A model generated the notes under the pieces. The model ran no database searches and had not been told where the DNA came from. It saw only the letters and a list, made by a program, of their open reading frames with translations. 64,000 bases of DNA from RBG-16-66-20 sp036560705 (GTDB taxonomy: Bacteria > Pseudomonadota > Gammaproteobacteria > Burkholderiales > SG8-39): positions 1-64,000 of the forward strand of contig DATBQR010000018.1 of the NCBI GenBank assembly GCA_036560705.1, read 5' to 3'. Positions 56,994 to 64,000 of the stretch are shown piece by piece (positions within the stretch are counted from its first letter, which is position 1; the number at the start of each line of letters is the position of its first letter). Both the position numbers and the translations under genes were made by a program.

Positions 56994-58213
56994 GCCTGCT
57001 GCGCATCCGCGGCCCGCTCGACGAGGCGCCATCGCGCTGCCAGTGGGCGCTCATCGCCGCCGGCTGCGAACCGGTTGCCGGGGAAGGGCCGCTCTCCCAA
57101 TTGCCGCGCCGCGCCGAGCGCGTGCAACTGTTGATTCCCGCCGCGCAGGTCCTGATCACGCGGGTGAGCCTGCCGCACGCGGCCAAACGCCACGCCGGAT
57201 CGGTGCTTGCCTATGCCATCGAGGATGAAATCGTCGGCGAGCCCGACGCGGGCCAGGCGAGCTGGCTCGGCTCGGCGGGCGACGAGGACGTCGTCGCGGT
57301 GATGGACAAGAAAGGCCTGAAACGCTGGCTCGATGCGCTGGCCGCCACCGGAATCCGTGCTCCGGAAGTTCATTGCGAGGCGCTGCTGCTGCCCTGGGTG
57401 GCCGGCCAATGGAGCGTCGCCTGGGACGGCCGGGAAGGCATTGTGCGCAACGGGAAGCTGGAAGGCGCGGCTACCGATTGCGGCGATCGGGAATCACCGC
57501 CGCTGTCACTTCGTCTGCTGCTGGAGGAAGCACAATCGCGCGGCGAGCGGCCCGCTTCGATCGCGCTTTATGTCGCGGCGCCGTCCGCCGCACCGGATAT
57601 CGAAGCATGGCAACGCGAACTCGGCGTTGCCTTGCACCTTGCCGGACCTTGGGAGTGGCGTGCGGCCGCGCCGCAGGCCGGCGTCAGCCTGGCGCGCCCG
57701 CGGCAACGCTGGCGCATGGCACCGGGCGTCCTGGCGCGCCTGCGGCCTGCGGCATGGATCGCCGGCGGCGCGCTCGCAATGATGGCGGTCGGTCTGGTCG
57801 CGGATTGGATGGTGCTTGCCGGCGATCAGAAGACGTTGCGTCAGGGCATGGCGGCGCGCTTTCGCTCGGTGTTCCCGGATGCGGTCGCCGTGGCGGATCC
57901 TGCGCTGCAGATGCGCCGCAAAGTCGCCGACGCGCGCCATGCCGCGGGTCGCCCCGACGGCGGCGACTTCCTGCCGATGATCGAGCAGGTGGCGGCGGCA
58001 GCGGAAGGACTTCCGGCCGGCGCAGTACGCGCTCTTTCCTATGAGGGCGGACGCATCACGCTCGAGCTCTCCGCCGTCGACGACGCGGGCGTGCGGCGCG
58101 TCGTGGCGCGCCTGCTACAGGCGGGTCTGGGCGTCGATGCAGTCGGGGCTTTGTCGTCGACGCCCGCGCGCGCGACCAGCACGACGGTGGTTTTGACCGT
58201 GCACGCGCCATGA
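56990..58213 (+). CDS. gspL: Type II secretion protein GspL
   Basis: 407 residues from GTG 56990 (GTGA overlap). The cytoplasmic actin-like domain (LIPAAQVLITRVSLPHAAKR, YAIEDEIVGEPD) is followed by one membrane helix near residues 255-280 and a periplasmic ferredoxin-like domain. Links GspE to the membrane platform. Confidence 0.94.
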   Translation: MSLLRIRGPLDEAPSRCQWALIAAGCEPVAGEGPLSQLPRRAERVQLLIPAAQVLITRVSLPHAAKRHAGSVLAYAIEDEIVGEPDAGQASWLGSAGDEDVVAVMDKKGLKRWLDALAATGIRAPEVHCEALLLPWVAGQWSVAWDGREGIVRNGKLEGAATDCGDRESPPLSLRLLLEEAQSRGERPASIALYVAAPSAAPDIEAWQRELGVALHLAGPWEWRAAAPQAGVSLARPRQRWRMAPGVLARLRPAAWIAGGALAMMAVGLVADWMVLAGDQKTLRQGMAARFRSVFPDAVAVADPALQMRRKVADARHAAGRPDGGDFLPMIEQVAAAAEGLPAGAVRALSYEGGRITLELSAVDDAGVRRVVARLLQAGLGVDAVGALSSTPARATSTTVVLTVHAP

Positions 58214-58695
58214 GGGCGCAATTGCGCAGGGCCTGGGAATCGCGCTTGCCGCGAGACAAGGCGATCATCGCCGCGCTCGCCGCCGTGCTGGGGATCTTCC
58301 TGTATGTGTGGCTCGTCCACTCGGCCTGGCGGGCCCGCGCGCAGTTGCACGCGAGCGTCTCGACGCTCAGAGCGCAGGCGGCGCGCCTCGACCAGCAGGC
58401 GAATGAATACAGCCGCCTGCGCGCGGCGCCGCCACCGGCAACCTCGCCAACCGATCTGCGCACGCTGCTTCAGGCCCGGATCGGCGAGGCAGGGCTCTCC
58501 CGCGCGCTGGTGCGCATCGATGCCCTGGACGTCAATCATGTCACGGCGACATTCGGCGCCCTGCCGTTCGCCGATTGGCAAGCCTGGGTCGCCAGCCTGC
58601 AGACACTACAAGTCCGTCTCGACACCGGCCGGATTGAAGCGCATTCCACGCCCGGCCTCGTAAGCGTGACCGCAACGTTCACGCGCGCCAATTAG
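58210..58695 (+). CDS. gspM: Type II secretion protein GspM
   Basis: 161 residues, ATGA overlap with gspL. A short cytoplasmic part with the usual WESRLPRDKAIIAALAAVLG leading into one membrane helix, a coiled-coil segment, and a periplasmic domain. Partner of GspL. Confidence 0.9.
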   Translation: MRAQLRRAWESRLPRDKAIIAALAAVLGIFLYVWLVHSAWRARAQLHASVSTLRAQAARLDQQANEYSRLRAAPPPATSPTDLRTLLQARIGEAGLSRALVRIDALDVNHVTATFGALPFADWQAWVASLQTLQVRLDTGRIEAHSTPGLVSVTATFTRAN

Positions 58696-58700
58696 CGACA

Positions 58701-59465
58701 ATGCAAATGGCCATGGGCTGGTGGTCGGTGGCGGCCGGTGCATATGCAGCGGCGCTCATCGCGATGGCGCCGGCGACGCTGGCCGACGCCGCCCTGCAGG
58801 GTGCCAGCGACGGACGGCTGCGCCTTGCGGACGCGGAGGGAACGTTGTGGTCGGGCGGTGGCCAGATCGAGATCCGCGATGCGGGCGGCCGCATCGGCAC
58901 GGCGAAACGGCTGGCGTGGCGCCTCCGGCCTGCCGCGCTGCTGCGCGCGCGGCTCGCCTACGAGATCACCCTAGAATCGGGCCCACGGCCGTTCCCGTTT
59001 GCGCTTTCCTGGTCGCGGATCGAGTTCGCGAACGCCGACATCAGCCTGCCGGCCGCAGCGTTGGGTCTCGGCGTACCCAGGCTTGCGCCGCTCGGCCTCA
59101 CGGGTGATATGCAAATACATATAACGAGTCTGTCCGTCGCACGCGACGGGATGGAAGGAAGCGGGACGCTGCAATGGCGTGGGGCCGGCTCCGTGCTGAC
59201 GCCCATCTCGCCTCTCGGCGACTATGAAGTACGCTTCAATGCCGCGGGCCCGGCCGTGCGCGCGGCATTGAGCACGCTCGAGGGGCCGCTGCAGCTCGAA
59301 GGCAACGGCAGCTGGTCCAACGGCGCGCCGCCGAGCTTTCTTGCCGTTGCGCGGGTCCCCGCGCAGTACCGGGAGCAGCTCAGTCCACTGCTGCGCCTGA
59401 TTGGCGTCGAGCGCAGCGCCGGCAGCTTCGAATTCAGCTCGAACATGCCAGCGCTCCGACCTTAG
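58701..59465 (+). CDS. gspN: Type II secretion protein GspN
   Basis: 254 residues, 5 bases after gspM. N-terminal membrane anchor (VAAGAYAAALIAMAPATLAD), then the conserved GTLWSGGGQIEIRD segment and AKRLAWRLRPAALLRARLAY. GspN is an accessory subunit found in a subset of systems. Completes a CDEFGHIJKLMN set; the prepilin peptidase is not in the window. Confidence 0.9.
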   Translation: MQMAMGWWSVAAGAYAAALIAMAPATLADAALQGASDGRLRLADAEGTLWSGGGQIEIRDAGGRIGTAKRLAWRLRPAALLRARLAYEITLESGPRPFPFALSWSRIEFANADISLPAAALGLGVPRLAPLGLTGDMQIHITSLSVARDGMEGSGTLQWRGAGSVLTPISPLGDYEVRFNAAGPAVRAALSTLEGPLQLEGNGSWSNGAPPSFLAVARVPAQYREQLSPLLRLIGVERSAGSFEFSSNMPALRP

Positions 59466-59578
59466 CCGGCCGGCGCTGTGTGGGCCACCGCACAGTGCAG
59501 ACTTCGCAAAAGGAGGATAACAGCTACCGGACGCTGGCCCGCCGAGCGTCGACTCTGACGAACACAAAAGGAAATGCA

Positions 59579-60388
59579 ATGAGCATCCACTCAATCAATC
59601 CCAAGACGCAGCTGCCTTTGATCGCCTTGATTCTCGCAGGGTTCCTTTCCGGATGTGGCGGCGGAGGCGGCAGTTCCGACCCGGCGGCAGCGGCGGCAGC
59701 TGCGGCGGCAGCGGCAACGGCAGCGGCAGGCCCCGCCGGCGTGTCGCCCAATCTCGGCACGGCCAGCACTTACGGGATGATTTCCGGTGCGGCGGTCACC
59801 CTTAACGGCACGGCAAGGATCGTCGGGGATCTTGCGATCGATCCGGCCAATGCCCTGAATGGCACTGGAACGGTGAGCGGATCCATACACAACGGCGACG
59901 TCATCGCGCACCAGGCGCGACTCGACCAGAACGCCGCGTTCACCGATGCCAGCACCCGATCGAGCGCGCAGACCTGCGCCGTGTCCGGCAACCTGGTCGC
60001 GATGCCCCCGCCGCCATGCGGCACCAACACCGGCACATTCACGCCCGGGCTCTATAAATCCGGCAGCACGCTCACGATAGCGGCGGGCGGAACGATCATT
60101 CTCGACGCCCAGGGCAACGCGAACGGGGTCTTCATGTTCCAGATGGGCACCGCGCTTACCACCGGAACCGGGAGCACGGTCGTCCTCGCAAACGGCGCGC
60201 AGGCCAAGAATGTCTGGTGGATTGCGCCGGCGGGGGCAACTCTCGGCGTGACTTCAGTTTTCGTGGGAACCGTCCTGGCCGATACGGGAGCAGTCACGGT
60301 GAACAACGGCACAACTGTCGCCGGCAGATTGTTTTCAAATTCGGCGGCGGCGACGGTGAACACCGGGTCCACGGTCACGGTTCCGTAA
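59579..60388 (+). CDS. DUF3494 ice-binding-like lipoprotein, copy 1
   Basis: 269 residues from ATG 59579 (AAAAGGAAATGCA before it). Lipobox LSGC with poly-Gly after it, an Ala-rich linker, then the DUF3494 beta-solenoid: GTASTYGMISGAAVTLNGTA, TFTPGLYKSGSTLTIAAGGT, VFMFQMGTALTTGTGSTV, NVWWIAPAGATLGVTSVFVG. The family includes ice-binding proteins and many proteins of unknown role. The lipobox suggests an anchored surface or periplasmic protein. Follows gspN and precedes a paralogue. Confidence 0.9.
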   Translation: MSIHSINPKTQLPLIALILAGFLSGCGGGGGSSDPAAAAAAAAAAATAAAGPAGVSPNLGTASTYGMISGAAVTLNGTARIVGDLAIDPANALNGTGTVSGSIHNGDVIAHQARLDQNAAFTDASTRSSAQTCAVSGNLVAMPPPPCGTNTGTFTPGLYKSGSTLTIAAGGTIILDAQGNANGVFMFQMGTALTTGTGSTVVLANGAQAKNVWWIAPAGATLGVTSVFVGTVLADTGAVTVNNGTTVAGRLFSNSAAATVNTGSTVTVP

Positions 60389-60444
60389 GCGCACCGAATC
60401 AGGTGCGCGCGGATCTACTTCAAAGCGAAATCCAGGAGAAGAAA

Positions 60445-61347
60445 ATGAGCAGAATTCAAATCCACTTCAAACCGCTGACATCGATTGCGGCATTGCTGCT
60501 GACTGCCTTCGTGGCCGGATGCGGTGGCGGTGGCGGTGGCGGAGGCGGCAGCAGCTCAGGCACAAGCGCGGCCGCGCTCGCTGCCGCGGCCGCTGGCCGG
60601 ACCCTGACCGTCGCCCCGGGCGCCGGCCACGGCGTGGGAGGCGCGGGCACGGGCCCGGCGCCGGTCGATCTGATGTCCATCCTGACGAACAATCTCGTGA
60701 TCCTGACGAAAACCGGGATCACCAACACCGGCAGCCATGGAACCCATATCACCGGGAATATCGGCTCCAGCCCGATCACCTCCGCAGCGATGAATACGGT
60801 GTTCTGTACGGAAATAGCCGGAACGATATTCGGCGTCGACGCGGCCTATGTCGGCAGCGGCTCGCAGGTATGCTTTGCGGGCAACCCGCCGGCGTCCAAC
60901 AAGACCCTGGTGGACAACGCGGTGCTCGACCAGGGAACCGCCTACGCGGACGCCGCCGGGCGTGCGCCCGACTACGTGGAACTGGGTGCCGGAGCGATCG
61001 GCGGGATGACCCTGCCGCCTGCCGTCTACAAGTGGAGCACCGGCGTATCGATCCTGTCGGACGTCTTTCTCGCAGGCGGCCCGAACGACGTCTGGATCCT
61101 CGAGATCGCGGGCGACATCACCATGGCAAGCGCGGTGAAAGTGACGCTCCTTGGCGGCGCGCTGGCAAAGAACGTTTTCTGGCAGGCCGGCGGCCCGACC
61201 GGCGTGGCCCTTGGAACGACTGCGCATTTCGAAGGCGTCCTGCTGGCTACGAAAGCGGTCACCGTGAATACCGGCGCTACCGCAAACGGCAGGTTCCTGT
61301 CGCAAACGACAGTTACACTCGACGCCAATACGATAGTAAGCCCGTAA
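60445..61347 (+). CDS. DUF3494 ice-binding-like lipoprotein, copy 2
   Basis: 300 residues from ATG 60445 (CCAGGAGAAGAAA before it). Lipobox VAGC with a nine-Gly run, an Ala-rich linker, then DUF3494: LVILTKTGITNTGSHGTHIT, GGMTLPPAVYKWSTGVSIL, VWILEIAGDITMASAVKVTL, NVFWQAGGPTGVALGTTAHF. Same order as the upstream copy but clearly diverged, so an old tandem duplication. Convergent with the FkbM gene. Confidence 0.9.
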   Translation: MSRIQIHFKPLTSIAALLLTAFVAGCGGGGGGGGGSSSGTSAAALAAAAAGRTLTVAPGAGHGVGGAGTGPAPVDLMSILTNNLVILTKTGITNTGSHGTHITGNIGSSPITSAAMNTVFCTEIAGTIFGVDAAYVGSGSQVCFAGNPPASNKTLVDNAVLDQGTAYADAAGRAPDYVELGAGAIGGMTLPPAVYKWSTGVSILSDVFLAGGPNDVWILEIAGDITMASAVKVTLLGGALAKNVFWQAGGPTGVALGTTAHFEGVLLATKAVTVNTGATANGRFLSQTTVTLDANTIVSP

Positions 61348-61371
61348 GGTTCCAGCGCAGCGCTTGAGGCG

Positions 61372-62191
61372 TCACGCCTTCAGCACCAGCCGGCCGTCCT
61401 TCAGCTGGACCTGATTGACGGTCGGATCGTCGGCATGGACCGCCAGCATGTTGATGCCGAAGATGAACGAGCGATAACCCAGCTCGGCCACGAAATTTTC
61501 GATCGCAGCGCGGTCCGACTTGATGACTTCGACGATCATGATTGGACGGTGGCGAGCCAGCGCGGCACGGCCGCCGCGCAGCACTTCCAGCTCCATCCCT
61601 TCGACATCGAGCTTCACCAAGTCCAGCCGGGCCATTTCGAGAGAATCCAGGTTCACCACGCGCACGCTGGCGCTGGCGTCGGCCTCGTATGAAATTCTGC
61701 CCGATGAACTCGTTCCCGGCGCCCCGCCGCAATTCCAGGCTGCCGAAACTCGACGGCACGCAGTAGTCCGGTTGCGGCACGGCCAGTTCGCCGGAAATCT
61801 CGCCCAGGGCGGCAAACCACGCGCGGGCATTCAGGCAGTTGTTCAAGGCGACGTTGCCGGCCAGGGCGTAAAACAGGATCTCCTGGGCCTCGAAGGCGAT
61901 GACATTCCCCCAACCCGCCGTGTGCCTCGCCCACTCAATGGTGTGCACGCCGATGTTGGCGCCGCCGTCGATGGCGACCACGCCGTCGCCGAAATGCCGG
62001 CGGCGGCAGTCGAGCAGGGACAAGGCGAGGCACACCTCTTCTTCGTCGAAACCCGATCTGTTGAGGATCTGGAACCCGACGCCGTAGCCGCTGGTGGCAT
62101 CGGTCATCTGGTAATCATTGCGATTGACGATCATGACGCCATGGTTGCACGCGGCCAGGACGAAGGCGATCGGACGTGGTGGAAAGGCCAT
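61372..62191 (-). pseudogene. FkbM-family methyltransferase, frameshifted
   Basis: From ATG 62191 the frame reads an FkbM-type SAM methyltransferase (AIDGGANIGVHTIEWARH, VIAFEAQEILFYALAGN, PSSFGSLELRRGAGNEFIGQ) until about 61700. Then the reading must move by one base; the continuation LVKLDVEGMELEVLRGG, MIVEVIKSD and INMLAVHADDPTVNQVQL, in the other frame, ends at TGA 61372. One extra base near 61690-61700, for example in a TTT run, would explain it. Total length without the shift would be about 272 residues. Could be a true pseudogene or a consensus error. Substrate unknown. Confidence 0.8.
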
Positions 62192-62252
62192 GGATGAAGG
62201 TCTCCGCGAAGTCGCCTAGTGTAATTGCATGTTCCCGCGCGCTGCGCGCAGC

Positions 62253-63302
62253 CTAGCCTTCCAGCGCGGCGATCTTGCGCTTCGCCTCCTCGATGAATAC
62301 CCCGCGCGGAAACTGCTCGATGTACAGCTTCAGGTCCTCTGGATCGTCGCTGTCCTTGACCTCTTCCCAGAATTCCGTCTCGGCCTCGCTGCCTTCGCCG
62401 CCGGGCGCCGGCGCCGGCATGGCGAGCGGCTTGGCGAGAACCTCGTCGGGATCCTCGGGCGGCTTGCCGGCGAGGATCCGCTTGAGGGCATCCGCGAAAT
62501 TGCGCGCGCTCTGGTAGCGCTGCTCGACGTCCTTGGCGAGGGCGCGCGCCATGACGCGGTCGAATTCGGGCGGCACCTGCACGATCGCGGAGGGCCAGAC
62601 CGGATCGTCCTGGATGATCTGCGCCTGCAGCCCGAACTGATTCGCCGCGTCGAACGGCTTTTTCCCGGTGAGGAACTGGTAAAAAATGATGCCGGCCGAG
62701 AAGACGTCCGTGCGCCGGTCGAGCGTCTGCCCCTGGATCTGCTCCGGCGACATGTAGGACGGCGTGCCGACCATGGTGCCGACCCGAGTCGCCTCCGCCT
62801 GCGGCGCATCGGGATCGGCGACGCGCGCCACGCCGAAATCGGTGAGCTTGGCGTGGCCGTTCGCGTCGACCATCACGTTGGCCGGCTTGACGTCGCGGTG
62901 GATGATCCCCGCCTCGTGCGCGAACTCGAGCGCGTCGAGCAGCTCGAGCATGAGGCGGAAAATCGTCTTGAGGTCGAACGGCTCCTTGGCTTCGAAGCGG
63001 TCCTGCAACTCCTTGCCCTGGATGTATTCCATGACGATGTACGCGAGATCGCCATCAGTGCCGAAGTCGTACACCTGGACGATGTTGCGGTGGTTGAGCC
63101 GCGCTACGGCGCGCACCTCGCGCTCGAAGCGCACGGAAATCATGCGCGCGGCCTCCGGATCGAGCTTGCGGGTGAGGATGGTCTTGATCGCCACCCTGCG
63201 GCCCAGGTTGGGATCGAGCCCGTCGTACACTAGCCCCATCGCCCCCTTGCCGAGGACGCCCTGGATCTGGTAGCGGCCCAGCGATTTGAGCTCGTTTTCC
63301 AA
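62253..63302 (-). CDS. Ser/Thr protein kinase with short C-terminal extension
   Basis: 349 residues from TTG 63302 (ENELKSLGRYQIQGVLGKG); no in-frame ATG lies before the kinase core, so a non-AUG start is likely. Kinase motifs: LGKGAMGLVYDG, VAIKTILTR, HRDVKPANVMVD, LTDFGVARVAD, VGTPSYMSPEQIQGQ. A Pro/Ala linker and an acidic C-terminal helix region (EEVKDSDDPEDLKLYIEQFP) follow, with no membrane helix. Only 4 bases after the Cys-rich gene, so co-translated. Confidence 0.9.
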   Translation of the reverse strand: MENELKSLGRYQIQGVLGKGAMGLVYDGLDPNLGRRVAIKTILTRKLDPEAARMISVRFEREVRAVARLNHRNIVQVYDFGTDGDLAYIVMEYIQGKELQDRFEAKEPFDLKTIFRLMLELLDALEFAHEAGIIHRDVKPANVMVDANGHAKLTDFGVARVADPDAPQAEATRVGTMVGTPSYMSPEQIQGQTLDRRTDVFSAGIIFYQFLTGKKPFDAANQFGLQAQIIQDDPVWPSAIVQVPPEFDRVMARALAKDVEQRYQSARNFADALKRILAGKPPEDPDEVLAKPLAMPAPAPGGEGSEAETEFWEEVKDSDDPEDLKLYIEQFPRGVFIEEAKRKIAALEG

Positions 63303-63306
63303 TATT

Positions 63307-63738
63307 TCAGTCCGGCTTGTAACCCGGCTCGTCTTTCTTCTTGGTGTAGCTGAGTTTGCCGTCCTTGGGAGTGAACTCAAGAGCCTCCGGTTCCTTGGGC
63401 GGTTCGGCGGCTGCGGGCTGGGCCGGCGCCTGGGGGGCGGCGGCGGGCTTCTTCGGTGCAGGGGGAGCGGCCGCCACTTCCCTCGCAGCCTTGTCGAGGG
63501 CGGCGGCTTTCTTCGCCTCCTGGGACCGCGCGACGGCGGCCATGCTCTTGGCGTGGTCCTTCGCCGCGACGACGCATTCCTGGCACATGAACTTGCCGGT
63601 TCTCTGGCCGCCCTCCGTGAGCTGCGCGACCGCGTGCTCGACGCACAGCGGCTGATCGCAGTTGAGACACTTGGCAACGGCGGCATGCCCGCAGGGCTTC
63701 TTGCGCAGGAGGCCGGTCTCGATGGTGCAGGTGGTCAT
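63307..63738 (-). CDS. Cys/His-rich putative zinc-binding protein with charged tail
   Basis: 143 residues. The N-terminal third has a Cys/His spacing like a B-box or other treble-clef zinc site: C16-x-H18, C24-x2-C27, C32-x2-H35 and C52-x2-C55. The remainder is Ala/Lys/Pro rich and probably disordered (VAAAPPAPKKPAAAPQAPA). I do not recognise the family. It lies directly before a Ser/Thr kinase, which suggests an adaptor or substrate of that kinase. Confidence 0.75.
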   Translation of the reverse strand: MTTCTIETGLLRKKPCGHAAVAKCLNCDQPLCVEHAVAQLTEGGQRTGKFMCQECVVAAKDHAKSMAAVARSQEAKKAAALDKAAREVAAAPPAPKKPAAAPQAPAQPAAAEPPKEPEALEFTPKDGKLSYTKKKDEPGYKPD

Positions 63739-63816
63739 GCCTTATCGTACCTGAGCCCGCCGAAGAAGTTCTTCCGCCGCGTGAGTCGCGCCGATCTTGA
63801 TGCAAGAGACAAAAAC

Positions 63817-63832
63817 GTGCCAAAGTTGGCAC
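63817..63832. promoter_or_regulatory. Palindrome upstream of the Cys-rich/kinase pair
   Basis: GTGCCAA and TTGGCAC with 2 central bases form a perfect 16-base inverted repeat about 79 bases upstream of the Cys-rich gene, in the 118-base gap after the tRNA terminator. It looks like a dimer operator. The TGGCAC part resembles half of a sigma-54 box, but the matching -12 element is not at the right spacing. Confidence 0.45.
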
Positions 63833-63855
63833 CGGAACAGCTACGCGGCGGAAAT

Positions 63856-63885
63856 GAAAAAGGGGCTGCGATTTCGCAACCCCTT
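63856..63885 (-). terminator. Rho-independent terminator after tRNA-Arg
   Basis: A 10-base stem (63862-63871 with 63874-63883) with one G-U pair, followed on the minus strand by TTTTT. It lies 8 bases downstream of the encoded CCA and ends the tRNA transcript. Confidence 0.85.
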
Positions 63886-63893
63886 CCTTTGTC

Positions 63894-63970
63894 TGGCGCG
63901 CCCGGAGCGATTCGAACGCCCGACCCCTTGGTTCGTAGCCAAGTACTCTATCCATCTGAGCTACGGGCGC
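63894..63970 (-). tRNA. tRNA-Arg (anticodon ACG)
   Basis: 77 bases including encoded CCA. Acceptor stem GCGCCCG pairs with CGGGCGC; D arm contains AGCTCAGATGGATAGAGT; anticodon stem-loop CTTGG-CTACGAA-CCAAG gives ACG (read as ICG); T loop GTTCGAATC. Discriminator G. Followed by a terminator. Confidence 0.98.
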
Positions 63971-64000
63971 GAGGGACGCATTATATCAAACACTTAAGGA

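Noticed and set aside
59512..59530. Extra short gene after AAAAGGAGGATAACAG upstream of the first DUF3494 gene
   Set aside because: A strong ribosome-site-like sequence is present but no start codon follows at a usable distance.
62253..63738. Fusion of the Cys-rich protein and the kinase
   Set aside because: The two reading frames differ and a stop codon separates them, so they are two coupled genes.
63807..63832. Sigma-54 promoter before the Cys-rich gene
   Set aside because: TGGCACG is present but the GC of the -12 box is not 10 bases after the GG; the TTGC nearby is too far.

Overview
The window looks like a chromosomal segment of a high-GC betaproteobacterium, probably an uncultured or environmental lineage of the Burkholderiales/Nitrosomonadales type. 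Reasons: the conserved run ndk-rlmN-pilF-rodZ-ispG-hisS-yfgM-bamB-der, an alkA-accA-tilS block, TRAP and Bug/TctC-type carboxylate transport, a complete kdp operon with kdpF, and a full type II secretion cluster. I saw no phage, insertion sequence, plasmid gene or CRISPR array. The only repeat-family element is a REP-like inverted repeat at the end of a DNA-binding HU gene. No gene-free stretch exceeds 300 bases; the longest (31299-31534) holds a candidate small RNA.

Layout. 1-3207: partial leuC, an MFS permease and its likely TetR regulator (minus strand). 3208-12258: housekeeping operon in the order ndk to der (minus). 12346-16385: crotonase gene remnant (plus), then HNH nuclease, AlkA glycosylase, accA, tilS and hupB (all minus). 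16520-21128: acyl-CoA synthetase plus TRAP transporter operon (plus). 21189-29202: potassium ATPase kdpFABC with its kdpDE regulators, preceded by an extra micropeptide ORF. 29209-35335: DUF3014 protein, Pal-like lipoprotein, MarR regulator, candidate sRNA and two tandem Kup potassium permeases. 35371-41563: aldolase-type protein, Tat-exported M19 dipeptidase, ilvD, TctC receptor, tam, SDR. 41583-47343: cyclase-domain/TPR protein, cysteine synthase and a Ser/Thr kinase carrying a cyclic-nucleotide-binding domain as one minus-strand cassette, then a PAS protein and a 2-hydroxyacid dehydrogenase. 47502-48805: PagP-like gene and a degenerate M48 lipoprotein. 48876-59465: type II secretion genes as divergent arms gspCDEF (minus) and gspGHIJKLMN (plus). 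59579-63738: two DUF3494 ice-binding-like lipoproteins, an FkbM methyltransferase gene with a frameshift, a second Ser/Thr kinase and a Cys-rich partner protein. 63894-63970: tRNA-Arg(ACG).

How parts work together. Potassium handling is concentrated here: inducible high-affinity Kdp with its sensor pair lies about 2 kb from two Kup permeases. The cyclase/CysK/kinase-CNB cassette has the parts of a private nucleotide-signalling route and is the best candidate for an undescribed system. Near-identical palindromic sites flank the MarR gene; the second overlaps a promoter followed by a strongly folded RNA and a terminator, suggesting a MarR-controlled sRNA.

Four coding lesions occur: an amber codon in kdpB, an opal codon in the pagP-like gene, loss of the HExxH first histidine in the M48 protein, and a frameshift in the FkbM gene. 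Each is explained by a single-nucleotide change, so either real pseudogenization or consensus errors should be tested first. All functions are assigned by reading motifs; no database search was run.
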